DNA of 9,891 bases from Methyloceanibacter sp. (GTDB taxonomy: Bacteria > Pseudomonadota > Alphaproteobacteria > Rhizobiales > Methyloligellaceae): contig JALHTP010000193.1 in the NCBI GenBank assembly GCA_022865725.1, positions 1 to 9,891 of the forward strand. The letters run 5' to 3'. Shown in pieces: positions 1 to 7,796 of the stretch (positions are counted from its first letter, which is position 1; the number at the start of each line of letters is the position of its first letter). A program made the translations under genes and the position numbers. Below the pieces are notes generated by a model that worked only from the letters and a program-made list of their open reading frames with translations, searched no databases and had not been told where the DNA came from.

Positions 1-194
1 GTGCCAATGATGGACAATGCCGACGGCCGGATGCTAGAGACTGGCCTAAATCGAGGCAATTCTGCACCTGCTGCCGAGACCGGGCCGGCCACGCGAGCGG
101 CGCGGAAGGCCGCTTCCTCGTTTTGGCAGGCGGCCGCGCGGGAAAGACCCATGGCCCTCAGACCGAAACCGAGGAGCAAGGGGGAAGGCGTTAA

Positions 195-1559
195 ATGGCG
201 GATATGACGGTCGCCTATTCTCCATCGCATGGGCTCGGCGAGGAGCAGAGCATCTGGTTCAAGCTGTCCTCGCTTCTGAGCCAGGAGAACCCCATGCAGG
301 TTCTCATGGCGCTCAGCGAGAAATATGGCGGTGTGATTCCCATCAACCTCAAGAACCACCGCATTGTGATTCTTTCGGAGCCGGCGCACGCGCAGCGCGT
401 GCTCGTCGACAATGCCGACAACTACGTCAAATATTTCGACGGGCTGCGTCCCATCTTCGGCAAGAGCATGATCACCGTCGACGGCGCACTCTGGCAGAAG
501 ATCCGCGCGCCCCAGCAGCCCGCCTTCCATCCGGGGATGTTCGAGGAGTACTTCCCCTACCTCATGTCGGCGATCGACTCGAAGATGGCACGCTGGGCGA
601 AGTTCGCCGCGACCGGCGAGACCATCGAAATGGTGGAGGAGACCTGGACGCTCGCCGCCGAGATGGTGTGCAAGGCGCTGTTCGACCGCGAGATGCCGTT
701 CAACCCGCATTTCATCTTCGGTCAGGTCAAAACCTACACCGACGTGATGAACCACAAATCCATTCGCCTCAAGAAGATGCACGGCGAGCTCACGGAGATC
801 ACCGACGACGAGACGGCCAAGGCCATGGATATTTGGGGCGAGATCCCCGAGACCGTGATCGGCGCCAACATCGTCGACCAGCGCGAGAAGACCCTTCTCA
901 AGATGCTCGAGGCAGCCGAGGCCGATCCCAACTTCCCCGAATTCGATCGCCAGCAGGTGATCGACGAGATGAAGCAATATCTCTGGGCCGGCACGGAGAC
1001 GACCGCGCTCACGCTTGCCTGGTCCCTATATCTCCTCTCGCAGCATCCCGAGGCCCTGGAGCGCATCAGGGCGGAGGCGCGTGCCGTGTGCGGCGATCGC
1101 GATCCGCAATGGCAGGAGGTGCAGCAGCTCTCTTATACGCGCATGGTAATCCAGGAGACCATGCGCCTCTTCCCTCCCATCTGGGGGCTGATCCGCATCG
1201 CCGCCGATGACGACGTGATCGAGGGCCATCAGATTCGCAAAGGCGACAAGGCGGTGATCTGCACCTATGTGATGCATCACAGCCCGAAATATTGGGAGGA
1301 GCCCGAGAAGTTCGATCCCGAGCGGTTCGCGCCCGAGCGCGCCAAGAAGCGGGTGAAGTACAGCTACCTGCCTTTCGCCGCCGGCAAGCGGGCCTGTATC
1401 GGCGGCGCGCTATCGCAGATCGAGAACACGCTCGCTCTGGTGCAGCTGCTGCGCCGCTTCACCCCGGAATATGCGGGTCCGGTGCCGGCCAAGATCCATG
1501 CGACCGTGACGCTGTGCCCCAAAGGGGGGCTACCCTTCCGCATCCGCGCGCTCAGCTAG
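195..1559 (+). CDS. Cytochrome P450
   Basis: Haem-thiolate monooxygenase of 454 residues, a normal P450 length. It would insert one oxygen atom into an organic substrate using electrons from a separate redox partner. Visible signatures in order: C-helix WxxxR (W100, R104); I-helix AGTETT at 265-270, with the acid-Thr pair used in oxygen activation; K-helix ExxR (E321, R324); and the haem-binding FxxGxRxCxG loop at 394-403, with C401 as the axial ligand. There is no N-terminal membrane anchor, so it should be soluble, as is usual in bacteria. The ATG at 195 has a strong purine-rich ribosome site (178-188, GGAAGG ending 6 nt upstream). No ferredoxin or reductase gene lies next to it. It ends 33 bp before a GtrA remnant on the same strand, so joint transcription is possible. 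The family is certain; the substrate cannot be told from sequence. Confidence 0.97.
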   Translation: MADMTVAYSPSHGLGEEQSIWFKLSSLLSQENPMQVLMALSEKYGGVIPINLKNHRIVILSEPAHAQRVLVDNADNYVKYFDGLRPIFGKSMITVDGALWQKIRAPQQPAFHPGMFEEYFPYLMSAIDSKMARWAKFAATGETIEMVEETWTLAAEMVCKALFDREMPFNPHFIFGQVKTYTDVMNHKSIRLKKMHGELTEITDDETAKAMDIWGEIPETVIGANIVDQREKTLLKMLEAAEADPNFPEFDRQQVIDEMKQYLWAGTETTALTLAWSLYLLSQHPEALERIRAEARAVCGDRDPQWQEVQQLSYTRMVIQETMRLFPPIWGLIRIAADDDVIEGHQIRKGDKAVICTYVMHHSPKYWEEPEKFDPERFAPERAKKRVKYSYLPFAAGKRACIGGALSQIENTLALVQLLRRFTPEYAGPVPAKIHATVTLCPKGGLPFRIRALS

Positions 1560-1592
1560 CTTCTTGCGCGCGCCAGGCATCCTGGGCCGCAC

Positions 1593-2026
1593 ATGGCCTT
1601 CCTAGGCAAGGATACGATCCGCTTCGCCGTCGTAGGCTCGGCCGCCTTCCTGGTGGACAGCGCGATCCTGGCTTTGCTCGTGCACGCTGAAGGATGGAAT
1701 CCGTTCGCTGCCCGCCTCGCGTCGATGAGCGTTGCCACGCTTTGCGCCTGATGCGCGCATCGCTACTGGACCTTCCCCACGGGCCGTATCCGTTCGCCCC
1801 TCCACCAGGCATTCATTTATGGGATCGTCCAATGCATCGGCCTGTCGATCAATTACGGAGTGTTCACCGCGCTGATCTTCGCCGGCGGCTTCTGGCGCGC
1901 CTATCCGGTTCTGGCGGTGGCCGGTGGGTCCTTGGCCGCCATGGCCGTATCCTATGTGCTGTCAAGACGATCGCCTTCGCCGAGCCCAGGGAGACGGCGC
2001 GGTCTCGGTTTGTCGATCCCAGTTAG
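1593..2026 (+). pseudogene. GtrA-family membrane protein, broken by a stop codon and a frameshift
   Basis: Small polytopic membrane protein resembling the GtrA family, which is thought to move or present polyprenyl-linked sugars across the inner membrane for a partner glycosyltransferase. The first 52 codons give the typical start (RFAVVGSAAFLVDSAIL, then an ARLAS helix), followed by an in-frame TGA at 1749-1751. The same frame continues with CAHRYWTF, the family's usual loop, and two more hydrophobic segments up to SYVLS near 1962. A one-base loss at about 1962-1966 then moves the frame, and the other frame supplies KTIAFAEPR and a stop at 2026. Repaired, the protein would be about 144 residues with four membrane segments, normal for GtrA. 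The TGA probably replaces a Trp codon. No good ribosome site is visible before 1593. The family call rests on the pattern of helices and loops and on the adjacent GT2 gene; the second lesion is less certain than the first. Confidence 0.75.
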
Positions 2027-2093
2027 ACCCGAGGCCTCACACCTATAGGCTCGGCTCGTATATGCTTAGTTCGTTCAATCCGCGGGTCCACGC

Positions 2094-3062
2094 ATGAGCG
2101 TAGCCGGCAGCAAGTTGACGGTGGTTCCGGCCGGGCGGCGCGCCGAGCCGACGATCGCCGTAATCCTTCCCTGTTGCAATGAAGGCGCCGCTATCACGCG
2201 CGTCGTCGAAGACTTCAAGCGATATCTCCCCTCGGCAGATATTTACGTCTACGACAACAACTCCGCGGACGACACGGCGCGGCAGGCCGAGGGTGCCGGC
2301 GCCATCCTGCGCCGGGAGCCCATGCAGGGTAAGGGTTACGTGGTGCGCCGCGCCCTCTCGGAGGTGGATGCCGACATCTACATTCTGGCCGACGGCGACG
2401 GGACCTACGACGCGTCCGCAGCGCCGGAGATGGTGCATCGGCTGTGGTCACAGCGACTCGATATGGTCGTCGGCGTTCGCCAGCAGACGGAGAGACCTCC
2501 GCCTATCGAACGGGACACCGCTTCGGCAACCGCCTCTTCAACGGGATGGTCGCGTGGCTATATGGCAAAGGTTGCGCGGATATCCTTTCGGGCTATCGAG
2601 CCCTGTCGCGTCCCTTCGCCAAATCGTTTCTTTCGCTCGCAACCGGGTTTGAGATCGAGACGGAAATCACCGTGCAAGCCCTGCAACTTCAGCTGCCGAT
2701 CGACGAGATGGTCACCCCTTACAGTGCGAGACCGGCCGGTACCGCCAGCAAGCTGAGGACGTATCATGATGGCTTCTGGATCCTCGTTTCGATTTTTCTG
2801 CTGCTGAAACATCATCGTCCCTTTTTGATGTTCGGCATCATCGCGCTGATCGCCGCGTTGGTTTCCTTGACGATCGGCGTGCCGACAGTTGTGGAATTCG
2901 TCGAGACGGGCCTGGTATCCCGCATCCCTTCTGCCGTTCTCGGCTAGCCTGATGGTGATTGCCGTCATCAGCCTCACGGCCGGCATCATCCTCGACAGCG
3001 TCGCGCGGCTAGGCTTGGAGCAAAAGCGCTTGTTCTATTTGAACGTGCCCCGGCACAGGTAG
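2094..3062 (+). pseudogene. Family 2 glycosyltransferase (DPM-synthase-like) with two frameshifts
   Basis: GT-A-fold glycosyltransferase of the dolichyl/undecaprenyl-phosphate sugar transferase type, expected to transfer a nucleotide-activated sugar to a lipid phosphate at the inner membrane. Residues 21-31 give IAVILPCCNEG, 54-61 DNNSADDT, and the metal-binding DGD is at 100-102 (ADGDGTYD). The frame is lost by one missing base within about 2478-2488. The next frame continues with DGETSAYRTGHRFGNRL and two membrane helices. A second lesion, best explained by one extra G at 2942-2943, creates a TAG at 2945-2947. The original frame then resumes with SLMVIAVISLTAGIILD and ends at TAG 3060-3062. 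Repaired length is about 322 residues, normal for the family. Without repair the product loses the acceptor-side region and the membrane anchor. The GtrA remnant lies 67 bp upstream. An ATG at 2062 is out of frame and ends at once. Confidence 0.85.
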
Positions 3063-3076
3063 CCCTCTTGTGCGGG

Positions 3077-3607
3077 TCAGCGCATCTTAGACTTCAGCTT
3101 GATGATGTCGCCGTCCACCGCAAATTTGCCGTAGCCGCGGTGATGGATGGTCTTGGCATTCTTCTGCTTGGGATCGGTCCAGGCCTTGACCACCTCGAGA
3201 ATGAAGAGGCCGTAGGCGTTCACCAGCCTCGTGTCGATCACCGTGCATTCGAGATTGATGAAGCATTCCGCGATCAGCGGCGCGGCCACATGCGCCGCCG
3301 GAACTCTGGTCAGACCGAATGCAGCAAATTTGTCGATGTCGCGGCCCGAAGCATTGCCGATTTTGACCACCTTGGGCGCAAGCTCCACCGCCGGAATGGC
3401 GATCACGCATTCCCCGGTCGCGCGCAAGGCGGCAAAGCTGTAATCCCCCTCGCTGACAATGCAGGCGATGAGCGGCGGCTCGAAATCGACCATCATGTGC
3501 CACGACATCGTCATGACGTTGGCCCGGCCTTTGGCTGCGGTCGTCAGCAGAACGACCGGCCCCGGCTCGATCGTCTGGTACACCTTGGCGAGCGGGTAGT
3601 CTCTCAT
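3077..3607 (-). CDS. Flavin reductase-like (FMN-binding split barrel) protein
   Basis: A 176-residue protein of the flavin reductase-like/flavoredoxin family, small soluble FMN-binding proteins that reduce flavins or carry electrons. Family features: an early PGPVVLLTT strand, the conserved block ANVMTMSWHMMVDFEPPL, the IVSEGDYSFAALRATGECV segment that normally lines the flavin site, and GRDIDKFAAFGL further on. The ATG at 3607 is chosen because AAGGG (3616-3620 on this strand) lies 8 nt upstream and homology begins just after it; the open frame runs on to 3805, but that part reads as the antisense of the deaminase end. It starts 29 bp after the deaminase stop and probably shares its message. 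Its role is not fixed by sequence. As a reductase it could in principle supply flavin to a monooxygenase, but nothing ties it to the P450 on the other strand. Confidence 0.9.
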   Translation of the reverse strand: MRDYPLAKVYQTIEPGPVVLLTTAAKGRANVMTMSWHMMVDFEPPLIACIVSEGDYSFAALRATGECVIAIPAVELAPKVVKIGNASGRDIDKFAAFGLTRVPAAHVAAPLIAECFINLECTVIDTRLVNAYGLFILEVVKAWTDPKQKNAKTIHHRGYGKFAVDGDIIKLKSKMR

Positions 3608-3636
3608 CCGACCGACCCTTGGCTGATTGGCCGCAC

Positions 3637-5270
3637 TCAAAGGCTGGCTTCGAAGGCCCGGAAGCGCCGCTCGAGCTCCCATTGCTCGGCGGCCTTTTCG
3701 CTTCCGCCGAGGAACGACGCGCAAGTCGCGGACGGTTGATCGGGGCCTCCGACACCGGCCTGGCAATCGGGAACCACGCGCACATAGCCGCCTTTGTCGT
3801 CCCACAGGCTAGGCCCCGGCAGGAAGCTGTATTCGAGGCTGTTGCGCACCATCTCCTTGAGGTCCGCATAGACGAGATCGAAGGCCTGGACGGCGCGGAC
3901 ATATTCATGGGTGAGGTCGATGCGCGAGACGCCTTCGTCGTCGGTCGAGAGCGCCACCGGCACGCCCAATTTGCGATAGGTCGCGAACGGGTGGTGCTTG
4001 CCTTCGATGCCGAGAATGACCTTGTTGCTGGTGAGATTGATCTCCACCAGCACGCCCTTGTCCGCCATGTTCTTCAAGAGGTCGTAGGGGCGGTCCTCGT
4101 ACATGACGTCGACGCCGTGGCCGATACGGTCGGCCCTCGCCTGCTCCACGGCGAGCCTCACATGGCAGCAAAGGCCTTCGGGCGGCACCAGCCCCGGCGC
4201 CAGCTCGCCCGCGTGCAGGGTCACGCGAACCCCTGGATAGAGCTCCCGCAGGAAGCCACCATGCGCATATGCTCCGCATAGTCGGCCATGGAAATGACGT
4301 CGTCTTCCCCACCCACGAAATTGATGGCGACTACACGCGGGTCGGCTGCGGCGAGCTCGAATCCGAATACCGTCTGGGCAAAGACCAGTTCCTTCGGCGT
4401 GTTGCGGAAGACCTGATAGATGTAGCGCGTCTTCACCTTGCAGGCCGGCGCCGCGTCGGTCGCCCCGCAACGCTGCTTCTGATTACGGATACTTTCCGCC
4501 TCGTCCCAAAAGGCGCGGGCCAGGGGCACATCGTCGGCCAATCCCTTGGCCAGCAGCTCATCGCGCAGCGCGCCCAAATCCTCGCTCCAGGCCATGTCCT
4601 TGGTGATGGTGTCGAGGCGGTGCCAGGTGGGCGTCTCCATCAGCTCGAGATATTGCTCGTTCTGCGCGGCGGCCCGCTCCGAGACTTCATCGAGAAACTC
4701 GCCGGTATGGCGAGGATCGGTGCCGCCGAATTTCGCAAACGTCCCGAAGAAATGATCGTGCCCGGTCTCGCCTTCGGAAGCGACGAAGCCCCGCATGGAG
4801 AAGGAACCGACCATCTCGTCGTAGATGTGCTGGTTCTTGGGGACGTCTACGGCGCGAACGTCGCCTGTTGCGCATATGGGTCCAGGTTCCGCGCCGGGCT
4901 CTGCGCCGGGCTTGGTCGGCGGCGATTTGCTGAAGCCCTTGGTCGCCGGATCGACGCAGAGACCGTCTTCGCCGCCGACGCGGATGAAGGTCTCGGCATA
5001 GACGGCCCCGTCGAGGTGATTATGCAGGTCGGCGCCTTTCGGCATGCACTTGAGGAAGTCGTGCAGCGCGAGCGGGTCGCCGCGCATGGCCTCTAGCGCT
5101 TGCGCCGCGCGAAGCTCGGCGGCAGCTTGCTCCGCATATGCGGGCGCCGCCAAGGTCTGCACGAGACTGGACGCCGCGAAGAGCCTAAGCCCAAGCAATG
5201 CCAAAGGGCGGAGCGTGGCCCGAGCGACCAGCGGTTCGCATATGGTCTTCCGTCGCGTGACCGCCGGCAT
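3637..5270 (-). pseudogene. Secreted adenosine deaminase-family enzyme, one frameshift
   Basis: Metal-dependent (beta/alpha)8 amidohydrolase of the adenosine deaminase family, which converts adenosine-type purine nucleosides to inosine-type products. A long signal peptide (hydrophobic stretch about 22-42, likely cleavage after AYA at 46) sends it to the periplasm or outside. Catalytic residues: HxH at H83/H85 (LHNHLDGA); then, in repaired numbering, HAGE at 353-356, H385 in RIGHG and D444/D445 in LSTDD. One base is missing at about 4254-4258, after residue 337 (EHMRM), so the unrepaired 349-residue product lacks every later active-site residue. Repaired length is 544, longer than cytosolic adenosine deaminases and closer to secreted ADGF-like forms. 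Cysteines at 105, 133, 268, 277, 503 and 517 suit an oxidising compartment. A PGAEPGAEPG repeat lies at 121-130. GGAGG six bases upstream fixes the ATG at 5270. A sequencing error remains possible because both halves are well kept. Confidence 0.85.
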
Positions 5271-5276
5271 CTCGAT

Positions 5277-5281
5277 CCTCC
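5277..5281 (-). promoter_or_regulatory. Shine-Dalgarno site of the adenosine deaminase gene
   Basis: GGAGG on the minus strand, six bases before the ATG at 5270. It is a near-perfect ribosome site and decides the start, confirming that the long positively charged region before the signal-peptide core is translated. Confidence 0.8.
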
Positions 5282-5309
5282 GGCCGATTAGTCACCTTCT
5301 GGGGACAGC

Positions 5310-5338
5310 AGATGCGATAGAACGCGCCGCTCCGTCAA
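5310..5338 (-). promoter_or_regulatory. Weak candidate promoter for the adenosine deaminase gene
   Basis: On the minus strand a TTGACG box (5333-5338), close to the sigma-70 -35 consensus, is followed after 17 bases by GCATCT (5310-5315), a poor -10 match. It sits in the 109 bp gap after ndk and would give a leader of roughly 30 bases. This gap is long for the block, which makes a separate promoter reasonable, but the -10 element is weak. Confidence 0.25.
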
Positions 5339-5379
5339 TCCATATCGAAAATGCGGAGGGCCGCGGCCGAGCGAGGGCG

Positions 5380-5802
<423 letters not shown>

Positions 5803-5837
5803 AAGCAAAAGTCCCTCTAGCGCGTTGGAAGTTGCGG

Positions 5838-5866
5838 CTTATAGCGGCCGCGCATGACAGCCACAA
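5838..5866 (-). promoter_or_regulatory. Candidate sigma-70-type promoter for ndk
   Basis: Read on the minus strand, TTGTGG (5861-5866) and TATAAG (5838-5843) are separated by exactly 17 bases. The -10 matches the TATAAT consensus at five of six positions; the -35 matches at three. Transcription would start near 5831, leaving about 30 bases of leader before the ndk ATG. The site lies in the 92 bp gap between holC and ndk, where an internal promoter would let ndk be expressed apart from the bamB-der block. A short inverted repeat (GCGGC/GCCGC) surrounds the -10. Confidence 0.4.
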
Positions 5867-5894
5867 GGCGAATGACGTGAAGATGGGATTAACC

Positions 5895-6359
5895 TCAAGC
5901 CTTTTGCTGCCAGCGCCCGTCGGCATCCTGCTGCCAATAACTGGCGGCGTCGCCGCGCGCTTTCGCCGCCTGCCAGGCCTCACGCGCCCGCGCCACCGCT
6001 TCCGCATCGTGCCCGTCGAACACATAGGCTACGCGGGTGTAGGACGACGCATCGTCGAGCGTCGCACCATCAACCAGGAAGCGCACCTGCGCCGCGTTGG
6101 GGTTGTCGTCGCCCACGGTGAGATAGATCGGCTGCGCCGCGGGATGCCCGTCGCGCGCCGTCCCATGCGGCAAAAAGCTTTCCTCCCGATAGGTCCAGAG
6201 CAGCGTGTTGAGCGCCTCGACACGCTCCTCGCTCGCGGCCTGCACTACGGCGCGCCAGCCGCGCTTGAGCGAAAGCTCGAGCAGCGTCGGCAGCACCTGT
6301 TCGAGCGAGCGCACCTCCAAATGATAGAAATAGACTTCGGAGACGCTTCCCTCGTTCAT
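5895..6359 (-). CDS. holC: DNA polymerase III subunit chi
   Basis: A 154-residue protein of the DNA polymerase III chi family. In E. coli chi links the clamp loader (through psi) to single-strand binding protein at the replication fork. The family pattern is clear: EVYFYHL at the start, LLELSLKRGWRAVV, the ALNTLLWTYREESFLPHG block, then QPIYLTVGDDNPN and the acidic RVAYVFDGHD strand. The ATG at 6359 lies 8 bp after the der stop. Its ribosome site (TGAGG, 6366-6370 on this strand) overlaps the der TGA, so translation is probably coupled to der. The open frame extends upstream to 7034, but that part is a shadow of der. No psi (holD) gene is present here. Confidence 0.95.
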   Translation of the reverse strand: MNEGSVSEVYFYHLEVRSLEQVLPTLLELSLKRGWRAVVQAASEERVEALNTLLWTYREESFLPHGTARDGHPAAQPIYLTVGDDNPNAAQVRFLVDGATLDDASSYTRVAYVFDGHDAEAVARAREAWQAAKARGDAASYWQQDADGRWQQKA

Positions 6360-6367
6360 GCTGAGCC

Positions 6368-7714
6368 TCACGCGTACGGGTTGGCGCCCTTGCGCAAATT
6401 GAGCCTGATCGGCACGCCGGGCATGTCGAAGCTCTCGCGCAAGGAGTTCACGAGATAGCGCGAATAAGACTCGGGCAGCGATTTTGGCTGCGAGCAGAAC
6501 AGCACGAAGGTCGGCGGCCGCGCATTGGCCTGGGTCATGTATCTGAGCTTGATGCGCCGGCCCGACGCAGCCGGAGGCGAATGGGCCTCGACGGCCGCCT
6601 GTAGCCATTGATTGAGCGCATGCGTCGGCACCCTCCGGTTCCACAGCGCGTCGGCCGCGAGCACCGCCTGCATCAGCCGGTCGAGGCCTTTCCCGGTCTT
6701 CGCCGAGACCGGCACCAGCGCCACGCCTTTGACTTGCGGCAACAGCCGCTGGCATTTCTCGCGCAGCTCGGCGAGGCGCTTGTCGCGCTCGCGCACGAGG
6801 TCCCATTTGTTGACGGCGATGACGAGAGCGCGTCCTTCCTGCTCGATCAAATCGGCGATCTGGAGGTCCTGCTTCTCGAAAGGCTGTTCCGCATCGAGCA
6901 ACAGCACCACGACCTCGGCAAAGCGGATCGCCTTCAGCGCGTCGCCGACCGAGAGCTCCTCGGCGCGCCCCTCGACGCGCATCTTGCGCCTGAGTCCCGC
7001 GGTGTCGAACAAGAGCAAGGGCCGGTCTTCCCATTGCAGCGCCGAGGCGATCGAGTCGCGGGTGATCCCGGCCTCGGGGCCGGTGATCATGCGGTCCTCG
7101 CCGAGCAGCGCGTTGACGAGGGTCGATTTGCCCACATTCGGCCTGCCCACGATGGCGATGCGCAGAGGATGCGGACCTTCCGTCTCGGCGGCATCGTGCG
7201 GGACTTCCGTGGCTTCATCCCGCGCGCGGCAGACATTCTCGATGATCTCGGTGACCTCGCCGATACCGATGCCGTGCTCGGCGGAAATCGGCATCGGCTC
7301 GCCAAGACCGAGCGCATAGGCCTCGTAGATGCCCGGCTGGACCGCGCGGCCCTCGCATTTGTTGGCCGCGAGGATGACCTTCTTGCCCGAGCCGCGCACG
7401 AGGTCGGCGAAGATCTCGTCGGCGGCCACCACGCCGGCCCGCGCGTCGATCATAAACAGCACGACGTCGGCCTGGGCGATGGCCGCTTCCGTCTGCTGGC
7501 GCATGCGCGGCGTCAGCCCCTTATCCCCGGGCTCCAGCCCCGCGGTATCGATGAGCGTGACGGCGCAGGTCCCGAACTCCGTCTCGGCCTCGCGCCGGTC
7601 GCGCGTCAAACCCGGCTGGTCATCGACAAGCGCGAGCTTCTTGCCCGCCAGCCGGTTGAACAGGGTGGACTTGCCGACATTCGGCCGTCCGACGATGGCG
7701 ACGATGAAGGACAT
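6368..7714 (-). CDS. der: Ribosome-assembly GTPase Der (EngA)
   Basis: Essential GTPase with two tandem G domains, acting in late assembly of the 50S ribosomal subunit. It has 448 residues, normal for the family. G domain 1: P-loop GRPNVGKS at 9-16, DTAGL at 56-60, NKCE at 118-121. G domain 2: the same P-loop at 190-197, DTAGL at 237-241, NKWD at 302-305. The C-terminal KH-like domain runs from about 355 and contains RIKLRYMTQANARPPTFVLF. The start MSFIVAIVGRPN at 7714 is the family start; an in-frame extension to 7810 is ignored because it lacks homology and overlaps the end of bamB. Only a weak AGG precedes the ATG. It lies 82 bp after bamB and overlaps the holC ribosome site at its stop. 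The order bamB-der is conserved widely in Proteobacteria. Confidence 0.98.
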   Translation of the reverse strand: MSFIVAIVGRPNVGKSTLFNRLAGKKLALVDDQPGLTRDRREAETEFGTCAVTLIDTAGLEPGDKGLTPRMRQQTEAAIAQADVVLFMIDARAGVVAADEIFADLVRGSGKKVILAANKCEGRAVQPGIYEAYALGLGEPMPISAEHGIGIGEVTEIIENVCRARDEATEVPHDAAETEGPHPLRIAIVGRPNVGKSTLVNALLGEDRMITGPEAGITRDSIASALQWEDRPLLLFDTAGLRRKMRVEGRAEELSVGDALKAIRFAEVVVLLLDAEQPFEKQDLQIADLIEQEGRALVIAVNKWDLVRERDKRLAELREKCQRLLPQVKGVALVPVSAKTGKGLDRLMQAVLAADALWNRRVPTHALNQWLQAAVEAHSPPAASGRRIKLRYMTQANARPPTFVLFCSQPKSLPESYSRYLVNSLRESFDMPGVPIRLNLRKGANPYA

Positions 7715-7796
7715 TGGCCTACTTAACCCGATTGCGCTTAAGGGAAGCGGAACGTGCTGGATGCGCCTTAAAGCTCCCTCCCCTCTAACGGGGGCT

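Noticed and set aside
1..207. Open frame from a GTG at position 1 overlapping the P450 start.
   Set aside because: The protein is low-complexity and Arg/Ala-rich with no motif, and the P450 ribosome site lies inside it. It could be the tail of an upstream gene, but nothing supports that.
1749..1751. In-frame TGA where Trp is expected in GtrA, possibly a recoded genetic code or selenocysteine.
   Set aside because: TGA is the normal stop for der, holC, the deaminase and the flavin reductase in this window, the position is not a selenoprotein site, and the same gene appears to carry a separate frameshift.
3068..5096. Plus-strand open frames of 220-275 codons opposite the flavin reductase and deaminase genes.
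   Set aside because: They mirror the real minus-strand codons, lack ribosome sites and show no family motif.
5359..5371. GC-rich palindrome GGCCGCGGCC after the ndk stop as a terminator.
   Set aside because: The arms leave a loop of only two bases and there is no adjacent T-run.
7779..7794. CCCC/GGGG hairpin between bamB and der as a terminator.
   Set aside because: The stem is only four to five pairs and no T-run follows on the minus strand; termination here would also cut off der in a conserved block.
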